DNA of 64,000 bases from Pseudogymnoascus destructans (taxonomy: Eukaryota > Ascomycota > Leotiomycetes > Thelebolales > Thelebolaceae), in NCBI RefSeq assembly GCF_001641265.1, contig NW_020167524.1, positions 992,001-1,056,000 on the forward strand, written 5' to 3'. How positions within the stretch are numbered: the stretch's first letter is position 1; each line of letters opens with the position of its first letter. Under the pieces are notes generated by a model, which had not been told where the DNA came from, ran no database searches, and saw only the letters and a list, made by a program, of their open reading frames with translations. Positions 50,456 through 62,671 of this stretch are shown here, one piece after another. The position numbers were made by a program, and so were the translations under genes.

Positions 50456-52303
50456 CTTCATAAGCAAGTTGCGCATATATGCAAGTTGCGCACACCCCCT
50501 CATTTTTACGTGTCTACATTCCTTTAATTCCACTTATCTCAACTAATGGACGCTCAATCGACCTATAAAGAGGGGCGAATTGCTCTTGCACTTCAGGCGC
50601 ACAAAGATGGCTATTTTACAAGTTTACGGGTAGCCGCAGACGCGTACGATATTCCAGCTTCAACCCTTCGATATCGCGTCAAGGGAGGATGTGCGCGGAG
50701 AGGTTTACGAGCTGCAAATACCAAACTTTCATCCACAGAGGAGGAAACTCTTATTAAGTGGATATTGTCTATGGATGAACAAGGCTTACCTGTTAGAAGT
50801 AGCTCTATCCAGCAAATGGCGAATCTTCTCCTTCAAAAATGATCGAATATGGACCGCGATAGTCTTCTTACGGTTGGCAAGTGCTGGGTTCATAACTTCG
50901 TACAGCGCCATGACTCCCTCCAATCAAAGTACAACCGTAAATAGGATTACCAACAGGCTAAATGCGAAGATCCTACAATTATTCGAGACTGGTTTCAGCT
51001 TGTACAAAATACGGTTGCAAAATATGGGATCCAAGACGAGGATATCTATAACTTCGACGAGACAGGTTTCCAAATGGGCGTAATTTCGACCGCAAAGGTT
51101 ATTACAGGTTCTGAAAGAGCTAGCCGTCCAGTATCTATTCAACCAGGGAACCGCGAATGGGTTACGGTTATTGAATCTGTGTCGTCATCTGGCTGGAGCC
51201 TACCACCAATGGTCATCTTTGAAGGAAAGGTTCATATCTCAACTTGGTACACAGATATACTCCCACAAGATTGGACAATTGCGCTAAGTGATAAGGGGTG
51301 GACGGACGACTCTTTAGCTCTCGCGTGGCTTACAGACGTCTTCGAGAAACATACAAAGGACTGTACGAAGGATGTATATCGTCTTCTAATCCTTGATGGA
51401 CACGGAAGCCATTCTACACCCGCATTTGACCTATTTTGCACAGAGCACTCGATTATTACACTTTGCATGCCTCCACATTCCTCGCACCTTTTACAGCCGT
51501 TAGACGTAAGCTGTTTTGCAGTTCTAAAACGCTTTTACGGACAGCAAATCGAGGGGTATATGCGCATGGGCCTTAATCACATCGACAAGCCAGACTTCCT
51601 CACAGCCTACGTTTCAGCCTGTAACAAGTCTATGGCTACAAATATGGTCCGCAATGGGTTCTCAGCAACTGGTCTTGTTCCTTTTGACCCAGAACGGGTG
51701 CTTTCGAAGCTTAATACTCAGTTACGGACCCCTACCCCGCCCGCAAACCCCTCCCCTACCCAGGGTCCTTGGGTACCTGAAACACCCCACAATATCTATC
51801 AATTAGAGCTCCAAGCTCAGGCAATTAAGGGATATATCAGCCAGCGTACACAGAGTCTGCCAAGTCCTACAGATTTTGCACTCAACCAGCTCGTAAAGGG
51901 TTGTCAGATAGCGATGCATTCCGCTGTCCTTCTTGTGGACGAGAATAGACAATTACGGGCTGAAAATGAGAGACAAAAGAAGAAGAAGGCAAAGAGGAGG
52001 TCTTATATAGCTCAAGGGGGTGTTTTGACAGTTCAGGAAGGGTTGAATCAATCACAGGAAGCTAATTTAAAGCCTATAAAGGGGTTTACGGACCAGCCAG
52101 CCCAGCCGCAAATGCGTGCACCACGGACGTGTAGTATTTGCAGATCACTTGAGCATACAGCTCGTACGTGCTTACAGAGGGGAATTTCTAATTAGGGTAG
52201 TTCTATAATAATCAATTAATTTTGTTATTGCGTAATTCGTCCGTAAAATGCAAAAATGAGGGGGCGTGCACAACTTGCATATATGCGCAACTTGCTTATG
52301 AAG
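50456..52303 (+). mobile_element. Pogo-type element D
   Basis: TA duplications (50454-50455, 52304-52305) flank inverted repeats starting CTTCATAAGCAAGTTGCGCA, with a second AAGTTGCGCA copy inside. It is 1848 bp. It lies 5 bp outside the presumed right end of the Harbinger-type element. Confidence 0.9.
50546..52195 (+). pseudogene. Pogo D transposase with two stop codons
   Basis: Start MDAQSTYKEGRIALA. It keeps YNFDETGFQMGV, LLILDGHGSH and LLQPLDVSCF (all three Asp), a basic coiled region, and the C-terminal knuckle CSICRSLEHTARTC. TGA at about 50840 and TAG at about 50943 lie in the linker before the catalytic domain. An ATG at 51074 could still give a catalytic-domain fragment of 373 residues that lacks the DNA-binding part and the first Asp. 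Confidence 0.88.
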
Positions 52304-52305
52304 TA

Positions 52306-53245
52306 CGTTACGGAAAATAGATTAGTCATCAGGAGCATCACATGGAGGAGGCCTACTTATGGCCGGTCTTTGGAGTAGATCATCAGACAAGGAATCATCA
52401 ATCACCAGACCCTTGTAAGAATCGTTACATTTGGGGGTCTTGCCCGATATAGGGCAGCAAGGGTTTGGGGGGTGATTGGACAGTCAACGAAGAGACGCGT
52501 TCAGCCAGAGAGGTGCTTCAGCGCGGCAAGGAAATCAGAGCGAAGACCAGCCAGAAGGTGATTGCGACCAGTGAGGCAACGCAGTTCGAGAGTAAGACAA
52601 AGAGTGCGCGGAAAATCAGCCATATGCAGTTGAAACAGGGTCAGATCAGAGAGTCATCAGTGGCTCCAATATCAGACAAGCCAGCGAGGCCATCACGACA
52701 CATATTCAGTAACACTCAGCAGCAAGTTGAGTTATCAGTTACCGCAGGTGCGCCAGAGAGCAGAGTGCGGCTTCCACAAGTGAGAAGCATCAATCGAGGG
52801 AGGTGGAGAATTCAGAGAGTGATGATTGGTCACCAGATTTGGCAAATCAATCAGCGCAAGGGATTCGTTAGCAGTGCCAAACCTAGAAGGCACCACCCAC
52901 ATCAGAAGAGCAGAAGACAAGAAGGAGAGTTCGCCCACCTCCATCACTTGTCAACAACAACACCAAGCAGAGAATCGAGTGTTGAGTCAGAAAGGAACAC
53001 AAGCTTCTGTTACGGCCAGTCTTCACGAGCAGATGAGTGTGTGAGCTGTCAGAGAATCAGACAACCGATCAAGAGAGCAAGAATCAAGTCAACAAGAAGT
53101 GCATCACAGTATTGTGGCCAGTGTTCACCACTAAGAAGGACACTTGACGAACAAGTGCGAGCCCTTACAAGTGTTGCAGTGGTGGACGCAGGAAGCTGTG
53201 GTAGGTCTTCACACAAAGGCACCAGTCGGGAAAAGTGATTGATCC
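52306..53245 (+). other. Retroelement-like internal DNA with a Ser/Arg/Gln-rich frame
   Basis: At 52417-52450 a CGTTACA end followed by TTTGGGGGTCTTGCCCG resembles an LTR end plus primer-binding region. The frame 52465-53238 (257 codons, Ser/Arg/Gln-rich, no knuckle) may be a decayed gag. I do not recognise a domain. It is cut by the TGTAATGG repeat at 53246. Confidence 0.4.
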
Positions 53246-54160
53246 TGTAATGGTGGGTGCACCAGATGTGAGAATCTAGCCACCCAAGGAAGGGGATTGT
53301 TTTACTAAGACAACACACTGTCTTAAGAAACAGAGCCAAAGGGTTGTAGCTTAGACTATTCCACAATGCAGCAATCAGGTGTATGATGTAGTGGAGTGGT
53401 TTAGACAAGTTGTACAAATGTTAGACAAGTTGTAACAAATGTTGAGTCTGAGAACTCAGGGATAAGTCAGAGGTTAGCACCTCACTGACTTTTCAGAAAC
53501 AAGGAGTAACAAGATCAATGCTTGGAAGCTTGGAAAAGATATGGAAGTATGTGATAGTCGATTTACTGTATTGTCTGCTTGCCCTTTCTTAAGGAAAGGG
53601 CAATCCTATTTATGCTAAAGGAGTGTAGTTCTCTCATTTTCCAAGACTTTCCATGACTAACCAGGCTTAGTAACTGTAGTCGATGTAAGAGAATCCCATA
53701 GAACCATCTCCTAGGTTCCTAGCCTATAGGAAGTGAAAGGAGGTCCAAGGTCAGAGTACCCCTATAGACAAATTATGTCATAACTTAACCAATCTTGTGG
53801 GTAACTAAGGAGCGATGACGTGTAATGAATTATAGACGGTTGTAGAAGCTTTTGGAGCTATCGGTCATGTTCCTAGGCCTCTAGTTGATAGAGATATGTC
53901 ATGTGTAGTATTAGCCCAGTAACTAAGGAGTGATGTCATGTAATGAATCATAGAGGGTTGTAGAGATATGCTATGTGGTCATATCAGCCCAGTAACTAAG
54001 GAGCAATGACGTGTAATAAATCATAGAGGGTTGTAGCAATCGTTGAGTAGTATTGCTCTTGTTGTTGGTGTGACAAGCCAAAATATGTATAGTGACTTGT
54101 AGGTTTGAGAAAAAAATTTCTAAGTTTGCTCTTGAGTTTGATAGCAAACTGAGTGCAACG
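53246..54160 (+). repeat. Full-length copy of the TGTAATGG LTR-like repeat
   Basis: It is collinear with the left foldback arm (10239-11066) plus about 90 bp more. It starts at the sharp TGTAATGG terminus and contains the three ATAGAGGGTTGTAG motifs. Its 3' edge runs into a coding-like segment continuous with the Gypsy pol relic, so it may be that element's 5' LTR. The exact 3' boundary was not determined. Confidence 0.65.
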
Positions 54161-54285
54161 AATGTCAGTATGACACAGCTGTTCGGAGAATTAGTGACTT
54201 CAATTGAAGACTAGGATTTGTTGGGTAGAGTACTTTACACGTGGCGCGATTTATTTGTCGAGGATGTGCGCGATCTTCCAGCCAC
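54161..54285 (+). pseudogene. Gypsy pol relic, 5' piece
   Basis: It reads LFGELVTSIED, a TAG, then LLGRVLYTWRDLFVEDVRD, a typical pre-RT segment of fungal Gypsy pol. It is interrupted by pogo E, and the same frame resumes at 56281. Confidence 0.75.
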
Positions 54286-54287
54286 TA

Positions 54288-56278
54288 CTCGGTGTTCCAC
54301 CCACTCGCTTCGCTCGTAGGTGGCGACAGCAAGTTGTGCGTGCGACAGCAAGATGTGCGACACATAAAACGAAGAAAAAGACGCCTTATATATCAACTAT
54401 ATAACTATATAATTAAAACATAAAATCAATAGAACTACTATCACTATCGCTACTGCCACTATTGCTACTATCACTTTGATCCTTACTATACCGTAAAATG
54501 ATCACTTTTGATTTCAACCCTTCCTTCTTCCGCTCTGCTACCCGCTTCCTCTCAACCTTACGCTCTTCAATTTCGATTTTACGTGCTTGCGCTTGTAGCT
54601 GCTTTACTACTTGGTCCGATTCCCTTGCTGCTCTTGCGTCTGCTTTTGCTTGCAACTTTGCTTTCTTCTCTTCCCGCATTTTCCGTGCATCTGATGCATA
54701 TAACTGCCCTCCTTTCTGTAGTGATTTCCCTGCCCTTGCCTTTGCTGCCTTCTGCTCTACTGCACGTAGAGTCATAATATCTAGCTCGGTCTTATAGAGC
54801 TCTGCCCGGTGTAGAACAACTGTAGTTCCACGTGCAAATGATTGAAACCCTTCTCTTGAAGGCGATGAGAAAGCTTCCTCTGCTCTCTTCTGCCAATGTT
54901 CAACCGCTTGCACACTTTGCATAGTTGTTTTCGGTGTTGAGATAATATTATATGAAGCAAATGGCTCATAATCAGGTGTTTGATTCCGAGTCTCTTGTAT
55001 CTTGTCAATTACAAGTGGAGGATTATATGGATATAGTCCTGTATTTCTCCAACCAGATTGAATTGTACGGACAGTTAGAGATTGCCGTCGGATTTGCGGG
55101 AGGTCTGAAAGGAACGTACGTAGCTTATACTCATAGTCGTAGCTACGTACTGCTTGATCAAGTGCCTTTTGATGAAAGTGTTTGCACTGCTTAAAAACCG
55201 CTACATCAAGAGGTTGTAATAGATGTGTTGTATGAGCAGGAAGGCAGCAAATAACAATGTTATGCTCTTCTGCTAATGTAAGAAAGCGCTCTGTTTTATG
55301 AGAGTCATGGCCGTCAAGTAATAAGAGGCGAGTATCATCTGGTGCCATATGCTCTGCAGATAGTTGGATAAAATGCATAAGGTATTGGATTGCAATGTCG
55401 TCGTTTGAATACCCGCTCTCATTTACAATAATGAGAGCATTTGGCTCAAGGTCATCATTGTACCATGAATCCATATGAAGTTTGCCAGGGATAATGATAG
55501 CTTCTGCAAGTGCAGCACCACTTGCATTTACTGCCTCAATTACAGTAACAGAGAGCCGATTCTCAGGATTATCAACAGTCCACTGCTTTACACCGATTGG
55601 TACAATAACAGCCGTAGACTTATAACACCCAATCATATAGCCTGTCTCATCAACATTCCATAAATTATATGGCTTAATGTTATGTTTTGTAATAAGGGCG
55701 TTATATGTGAGAAAGAATTCCTCAAACACCTCTTTCTTTTGTGCTTGCTTCCGATGTGTATTTAACGTCTTCGTGTGAATTGTATGAAATTCGGGGTGTG
55801 CTTTTAGAAAGCGTTGTAGCCACCGTTGTGATGGTATCGTACGATTAGGTCGTAAGTCTGCAACTGCCCGTAGTATCATAGATCGGTTGGCAGGGACCCC
55901 GCGCTCAAGTTGGTCGTATATGAATTGACAGACCGCGGTCTCTTGCGATTGAGATAAGACTCGATTGCTACCTCCGTGGGGTAATTGAGGAGACGTAGTA
56001 CTCGTAATACGACGTCGGAGTGTCTCACGGTTGACATTGAATTTATTTGCAACCCAAGCAATTGTATATGTACTTGGTTGTTTTAAGAAGAACTGTTGGG
56101 CCTCATTAAGGCGAGCAATCATAGTAGGATCGTTATTTTGAGGCATTGTAGATACTACGTTATGAAGAATACTATTATTTTTTCTATATATCAAAATAGC
56201 GGTGTACGCACATCTTGCTGTCGCACGCACAACTTGCTGTCGCCACCTACGAGCGAAGCGAGTGGGTGGAACACCGAG
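54288..56278 (-). mobile_element. Intact pogo-type element E with perfect 72-bp TIRs
   Basis: TA duplications (54286-54287, 56279-56280) flank inverted repeats starting CTCGGTGTTCCACCCACTCG, identical over 72 bp by eye. It is 1991 bp, with one uninterrupted transposase. Inserted into a Gypsy pol relic. Perfect ends and an open frame suggest a recent and possibly active copy. Confidence 0.93.
54413..56146 (-). CDS. Pogo-type transposase E, intact single exon
   Basis: 577 residues from MPQNNDPTMIARLNEA (56146). The frame is open further upstream into the TIR, but that ATG would use terminal-repeat sequence, so 56146 is preferred. Domains are a Psq-like HTH (about 10-55), a CENP-B-type HTH (about 60-130), and a catalytic core with LWNVDETGYM (first Asp), LLLLDGHDSH (second) and LLQPLDVAVF (third). 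A long Ala/Lys/Arg/Glu coiled region and a Ser/Asp-rich acidic tail follow. It lacks the CCHC knuckle of families B-D and is closest in layout to the 7068 transposase, but without the intron. Confidence 0.93.
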   Translation of the reverse strand: MPQNNDPTMIARLNEAQQFFLKQPSTYTIAWVANKFNVNRETLRRRITSTTSPQLPHGGSNRVLSQSQETAVCQFIYDQLERGVPANRSMILRAVADLRPNRTIPSQRWLQRFLKAHPEFHTIHTKTLNTHRKQAQKKEVFEEFFLTYNALITKHNIKPYNLWNVDETGYMIGCYKSTAVIVPIGVKQWTVDNPENRLSVTVIEAVNASGAALAEAIIIPGKLHMDSWYNDDLEPNALIIVNESGYSNDDIAIQYLMHFIQLSAEHMAPDDTRLLLLDGHDSHKTERFLTLAEEHNIVICCLPAHTTHLLQPLDVAVFKQCKHFHQKALDQAVRSYDYEYKLRTFLSDLPQIRRQSLTVRTIQSGWRNTGLYPYNPPLVIDKIQETRNQTPDYEPFASYNIISTPKTTMQSVQAVEHWQKRAEEAFSSPSREGFQSFARGTTVVLHRAELYKTELDIMTLRAVEQKAAKARAGKSLQKGGQLYASDARKMREEKKAKLQAKADARAARESDQVVKQLQAQARKIEIEERKVERKRVAERKKEGLKSKVIILRYSKDQSDSSNSGSSDSDSSSIDFMF

Positions 56279-56280
56279 TA

Positions 56281-59092
56281 ATCTTGTTGTCCATCGAATC
56301 CCCACACATGCTCACATGCAGCTGCAGAAGGCGAATTTGAAGACATACTCTGACGCTGAAGTACGGTGGCAGAAAGAGGAATTTCTAAAGCTCCTCGAGG
56401 CTGTAATTATACAGGGCTGTGAGAGCCCTTGGGCTGCGCGATGTCAGTTTGTTGAGAAGACGAGCGGGGCTCTCAGGATGACTCACAATTACAGTCCGCT
56501 CAACTCAGCCACCATCAAAAGTAACTACCCGTCAAGGAGGATTGAGCCACTATTGAGAATAATGAGCCAGAGCTTCTTGCGCTATATGTTCACAGCTGAT
56601 GGGAGTAATGGCTACTGGGCTGTTCCTATCACTCGAGTGGACCAGTATAAGACAGCGTTTACTTCCAGTCTCGGCCAGTTTTGTTATCGCAGAATGGGGC
56701 AGGGCGTAACAGGATCGCCAGGAACATATGCGCGCCTCAAAGACATTTTGACTGGCCCAATCCCCACCCCCAATCCTGAGCCAGCCCTTTCAGATGCCAT
56801 GCCCGGTGTTGCAACCTTTTCTCACTTTGTCGACGATGATGGTGGGGAGGCAGATTCATTACCGAGCTTAGTGGACTTCTTGCACCAGCATTACTTTCTG
56901 AGACTTGCCTGGGGGAACATTCGGTTGAATCCGAAGAAAGCTGTTTTTGGGAGCAACAACATCAAGATCTTGGGACGTGCCCGAACACCAGATGGCCTTC
57001 GTCCGTCAGCAGCAAAAATCGAGGCGTTCGCGAACTGGCCAGAGCCAACTGAGCCTCAAGACTTAGAGCGTTTCCTAGCCACATTGCCATTCGTAAAGAC
57101 TTACATTCCTGGCCGCGCTGACCTCTCTCGGATTCTCAAGACCGCAATCATCACTGAGGCCGGAACTGTAAAGGACAAGTCGGGGAAGACCGTCCGTCAG
57201 AAGATTCCAATCTCTCTCAACTGGACTCCCCAACATGCACGAGTGTTCAAGCAATTGAAGGATGCAGTCTGCACAACTTGCATGGTCGCGGGTGATGAGG
57301 ACCGCCAGTATCATCTCGCGACAAACGCCTCGAAGACGGGACTCGGCGGCGTCCTGTATCAGATCATCGACAGTGTCGAGATCATGTTTCTCTCCTACCA
57401 ATTGACAGAGGCACAATCTCGGTGGCATACCACCGAGAGGGAAGCATTTGCAGTTTATAAGGCCCTTGAAGAGTGCAGCTGGCTTCTCCAAGGGAGCAAG
57501 TTTCCCGTGCGTGTTTACACTGATCACTCTGCGCTTTTGTCTGTCCTGAAAGCTGATGATCCACATGGCCGCATTTGTCGATGGCAACTGTATCTCTCCC
57601 GCTTTGATCTTGAATAAGTCCATGTGCCAGGGCGAACACTAGCTATAGCGGATGGCTTGTCACGATTCAACAAAGTTGCTTTGTTGCCGCGGGATTTAGT
57701 GAACATGTACCTCTCCTGTCGGGACCTTGGTTATGAATCTGAGGAAGAGATGGATCTTCCTGTCCTTGCCATGGAACTCCGGCCACAGCCGAAATGGCCA
57801 GTAGGTTACGCCCCAATTAACCCAGCCCAACTAGGCGCTCAGGACATCCTGAAAGGTTGGGTTGGGTCAACGATGAGTGGTATGGTGACATTGTGAAGTA
57901 TAAGGTGCTCAACGCCTTCCCCCTTCATTGTGAGTTGACCACATCTGAGCGGCGGAACCTCCGGAGACTTGCCGTAAGATTTGTGCTCTGGGACTCGCCA
58001 TCTGGTCCCCGCCTTATCTATCGTGAGAAAGACGGATCGCGTGCTCAGTGCATCCAAAAAGACGGTGTCGAAACAGAACTACGAGCTTTGCATAACGTGC
58101 ATGGGCACTTCTCTATGGGTATTCTCCACCAGGAAGTAATCTGGCCGTCGAGAATGAAAGACATTCACACATATTGCAAATCCTGCACTGTGTGCCAGAC
58201 AGTTGGGCCCTTACAGCCCTCAGTTGGTCTGACCCCGATCTTCGAAATGCTCCCATTTGATATGATCGGCATGGATTACATTGGCCCGATTTTCCCCGTT
58301 TCTCGTAGCGGCAACAAGTATATTGTCATTGGTGTTGAGTACTTTTCTCGATACTTTCTCGGTCAACCAACGAAGACAGCAAAGTCGTCGAACACTGTCC
58401 ACTTTGCCAAAACACGCATAGTCCAGCCCTTCGGTGCTCCAATCGCTTTCTACTGCGATAACGGTGCACACTTCATCTCAGATGAAGTACATTCTTATTG
58501 TGATAAGGAGGGCATCAAGATGGTCCACGCTCCTAAGTCGCACCCTGCATCAGTTGGCTTGTCGGAGCGGTTTGTCAAGATGGTTGTATCTGTGTTGCGC
58601 AAGATCCTGCAAGTCCAGCCTGATCTTCTGAATGTCTGGGATGAGTTACTCCCACATGCAATCAACATGATTAATACCAAGAAGGTTTCGGTCTATGGCG
58701 TGTCTCCCGCTGAGCTTTTGTTTGGATATAATCCGCGCTTCACGCCAGGCGATTTGTCAGTTGATGAAGAAATTCGCTGCCAAATCATTACCCAGCCTGA
58801 TTTTCAGCCACATTTTGACCAAGAGCTGAATGTGTCTGCTGTCGCTATCCGCATGGCTAAATTGGATGAAATGCGAGATGCTGTGACAGCCATTCGGTTG
58901 CGTCGCCAGGCAAAACAAGCCCAAGAGTCCCAAGCCGAATTTGCTCGGAAGCAGAAAATGAAGAAGGGTGACCTGGTCCTTCTTCGCCGACTCGCTCAGG
59001 AAAACAACCATAGCCATAAGCTTGAGCCTAGATGGCAAGGCCCTTACTTAATAGCCAAAGTCACTCTAGGTGGGAACTCTGCATTTCTCTGA
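56281..59092 (+). pseudogene. Gypsy pol relic (RT, RNase H, integrase), main piece
   Basis: RT: WAARCQFVEKTSG, the active-site region FSHFVDDDGGE, and GNIRLNPKK. RNase H: YHLATNASKTGLGG, where the family's Asp is Asn (a G-to-A type change), TEREAFAVY and YTDHSAL. Integrase: HGHFSMG with CKSCTVCQ, DYIGPIFPV, YCDNGAHF and LSERFVK, the three catalytic acids. Breaks are TAA at 57615-57617 and a frameshift near 57860. There is no chromodomain. It is a different Gypsy lineage from 38632, much older, and lacks a recognisable 3' LTR. Confidence 0.88.
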
Positions 59093-59954
59093 GAACTTCA
59101 CACTGACAAGATCCGTGGGAAATTCCACTAAGGGGATATCGTAGATGGATGTCTACATGCATGCTCGCCCCGATTCAGCAAGGTTGAGAGTGGTATTTGA
59201 TATTTGATATTTGAGCAGGTAGGAGCTGGTAACCCCATTGTCCAAAAATCACAGAGTGCAGGAGGCATGCTAACATAGGGCTCTCTAGCATTGTGTTAAG
59301 CAAGGGTTAAAAAAAACCAGCTTCTGCTAGTGGCCATGTGGACTTAATGCAATGCATCGGAATGGGATGAAGCGAGTTATTGGCTAGTGCTGAATATTTT
59401 GCATCAGCTTTCTTCTGTCGAAGGAACACGCAGCATGCTGGCTAGTTAAGGGTGGAATCGCAGGTGACATCAGACCTAGTTACACATTAAACATCTTCCC
59501 TAGCTCTACAATTTGGCATCGATCGGCTTCTTAAAGGGGCAGCCACAATATGTAGAACATTTTTAAGTCACTATAGTAATCACTTTGCTATACCGAGATG
59601 AGCAGGGCTATGTGATGCGTCTCGACCCGAACTAATGGACCGTTGCTCGTATAAGTGTTAGTTAGTTAAAACAAGGACGAATAGGATACATAGGAAGCAA
59701 AGATTACTCCTTAAGCGTGAACCCACCACGCAAATGCACGCTATAGTTTGCTCATGCTACAGGGGCCTAGCAACATCTTGGTATGGTGGTGGCTTTAGCA
59801 CAGGAATTCCTGGGTCGACTGTCTCCTAGAGCATAGCTTCCTTAAAGGTCCTTACTGCTCCTAGTAGCTGTTTTTTAAAGAGAGTCTTACTTGCACTTTT
59901 CTCAAATGCTTGTAACTGATGCTTCTAAAAGCTACAGTCCACTCTTGCCAAGAC
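59093..59954. other. Non-coding, probable decayed element DNA
   Basis: It follows the pol relic. It is AT-rich with a short TTTGATATTTGATATTTGA tandem at about 59195. No gene or terminus recognised. Confidence 0.5.
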
Positions 59955-61715
59955 GATGTCGGATTAGTCGATAACACCGCTAAGTCGATATTTTTTCAGC
60001 ACCAATTGATTTTCGCACTCAATTCTCGATATTCACGATATTGACCTCTGACCTTCAATTATCGACTTATCCAACTCTATTATGCCTCGAAAACACACGA
60101 TTACACTCGAACAGTGCTGTGCCCTTCGGCGTTAGGCACACAAACAGCACCCGAAACCCTCCTAGAAAGCCTGCATCAACTGGTTTCTTCACGAATTCAA
60201 TAATAGGCTCAGTCAATCGACAATATCAGATAGCCTTAGTGACTGCTTTAAACATCTCAACAACTCGACAACAACTAGACAACGAAATCGAACTAGCTAA
60301 TGGCCTCAACTTGAACAAATCCTCTACGACTTTCAGCGACAAATTAATAGCCATGGTAGCTTTACATCTAGTGATATACTTTAAGAAAAGGCGAGGGAGA
60401 TCTAGAGAAGGCTTCTATAGTATGTAGATTAGCTAGTTCCTGACTTTAGCTCTAGCTGGCTTACACGATTTAAATCATGACATAATATTAAGATACATAC
60501 ACGTTATAGCAAAGCAGTATCTATCCCGGAATTAGTTGAAGAAGAGATAAAAGGGCTCTAGACAATTGCTAGGGAGTTTAAGGAGGAGAATATTTATAAT
60601 ATAGATGAAACTAGGCTCTACTAGAAGATGATGCCATCTCGGGGACTAGCATCACAATCATTACCTAGATTAAAGAAGCAAAAAGCTCGAATTACACTTA
60701 CTCTTTATACAAATGCTTCTAGATCTAACCAGCTTCTAATCTAGATTATTAGCAAAGCAAAAACACCTCGATCTTTACATAATATTAATATATCTACAAT
60801 AGGAGCTAAGTAGAGGTGGAATAAAAAGGCTTGGATGAATTCAACAATTATGATCGACTAGCTTTAAGCATTTTATCGACATATTGGCTTTACTTGACAA
60901 GTCCTTCTTATAATGGACAACTTTTCTAAACACTTATCTAGTGTTAAGCTTTGTCCCCTACCTCCTAATATTCGGATCTGTTAGCTTCTAGCTAATAGTA
61001 CCACTCGATTCTAGCCTCTTAATGCATTATTCAATCTCTTAAAGCTTATTACCATTGACAATAGTTCTCTTTTATGCTTGAATGTTATAATTCGAATCTA
61101 GATCCGATTAAGCAAGCAAGCTTACGACTTTCAATTCGCTAGATCTTACGAAGCTGGAATTAACAAGTTTTATAATCAACTACATACAATTGCTTTCGAA
61201 AATCAACACTTCTTACAACTCTAATCACTCTTCCAACCTCAATCACACTAACAGAATTTTTAAAACTATACAAACAAGTTATTCAAGCTGGTAATATACA
61301 TGATTCAATGACTATTTCAAACTTTTTAAATCCTATCGACGAGCAAATCAACAATACAGAAGTTACAACAGATGAGGAGGGTATACTACAGGAGATTTTG
61401 GATGAGCATCTTAGTGATCCTACTCAAAATGATGAGGAAGAAGAGGAGCCTAAGACTGAAGAGGCTGTTTATTCAGCCTCCAATGCTCGCAATGCCCTTA
61501 AAGTTCTGATTGAGTATACGGAGTGTTAGGATGCTATCTAAGCCAATCACCTCAGGGCATTAGAGCGCTTAGAGGGTGAAATTGAGGCAATTCAGCTTAA
61601 TTCCTTGGTTTAGGAGACATTAGATAGGTGGATTACATAATACTTGGCATTTCAATATAACAATATATTCACTTTTACGATATTTACACGTGTTACCAAT
61701 TGTATTGACTTAACA
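59955..61715 (+). pseudogene. Heavily mutated Jerky/Tigger-type pogo element
   Basis: Ends with TTAGTCGATA / CTAAGTCGATA words (59960-59995) and TATTGACTTAACATA (about 61700) suggest decayed inverted termini. The interior reads IYNIDETRLY (first Asp, about 60595), GLASQSLPRL, LLIMDNFSKH (second, about 60905), a degraded LPPN..FQPLN region, and an acidic C-terminus (61308-61529). Very many TAG/TAA codons stand where CAG/CAA would be expected, the hallmark of C-to-T RIP. No long frame survives. Confidence 0.75.
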
Positions 61716-61789
61716 TAGTGAGCTCTTTAACTTCAATGGCTATGAAGTCATCACTCTTGTCTTCTCTGTTTGACGTGTCGAATTCCTAG

Positions 61790-62671
61790 AGATCCTAGGC
61801 ACTAATGCTCTATATCTCTTCTCCCTATAACATGGCACATAGCTATCCTTGTAGGGATTGTACCCGCCCTGGCCTTGCCAAGTAGCATTAAGCTGTTTGC
61901 TATACTTTCATCTGCTGTTCCCTTTCTTTGATTACTTGCAATTTTGCGCCATGTGTCTAGGCTTGTTGCAGTTGAAGCAGAGCCGTTCCTTAAGCTGTTG
62001 CTCTTTGTTAGGATTGTGGGGTTTGCCATTAGGCTTGAAAGTAGTGTCGAGTTCCATAGGTTAGAGCCAATACCTCTTTGTTTGTCTTCTCTTCTAAGTC
62101 CAGTGTTGGTTAGGTGGTCCCCCCTTCTTCTCAAGTTGCCGTTTATAGTGCTGGTTGTTAATCTTCTAGGCCAACTCGATCATCTCCCTAAGGTCATCTG
62201 GTTTGTCGGTCCTTGAGATTTCATCCTTTACATGGTCCTTTAGACTTGTGTAGAATTGGTCAAAGATAGCCTCTTCTCCCTAGTTGGTAAGTGTTACATG
62301 CTGTTGAAACTCAGTGGTGTATGCAACTGCTAGCCCTCTCTGCCTAAGAGCCTATAGTGCCCTGACTGCATTCCATAATTCATCGATGTCTCTAAAGTTT
62401 GCTTTAAGTTGTCTAGTGAATCCAGCCTAGGATACAAAAATCTCCTTCGTTCCTTAGCAGGCTTAGGTGTTGCATTTTCCTTCTGATGTTTAATGGGTCA
62501 TGTAGTTGGCGAGGTAATTAGAGATCCATTCTAAGGCTGGTCCTTGTAGGAGGGCCACGGCCTATAGGATCTGTTCCACTTCTTAGGTGAAGTGTCTGGC
62601 ATTAAATGCTATCTATAGCTCCCTCTAGATGAGAAACTCTTGAGCTTCTTGCAATTCCTATGATAGGTATT
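61790..62671 (-). pseudogene. Gypsy gag relic
   Basis: On the minus strand the text parallels the Gag of the intact Gypsy: a Gag-domain segment, then an LCFNCNK..HMAQNCKQ-like knuckle (about 61990-61930) and a KQLNATW-like stretch. It is broken by many stops. The N-terminus is interrupted by the solo LTR at 62672. Confidence 0.7.

Noticed and set aside
51074..52195. Pogo D 373-residue ORF as an independent gene
   Set aside because: It is the 3' part of a transposase interrupted by two stops and lies inside matched TIRs.
52465..53238. 257-codon ORF as a host gene
   Set aside because: Ser/Arg/Gln-rich with no known motif, and it sits between an LTR-like end and another repeat. More likely a decayed gag.
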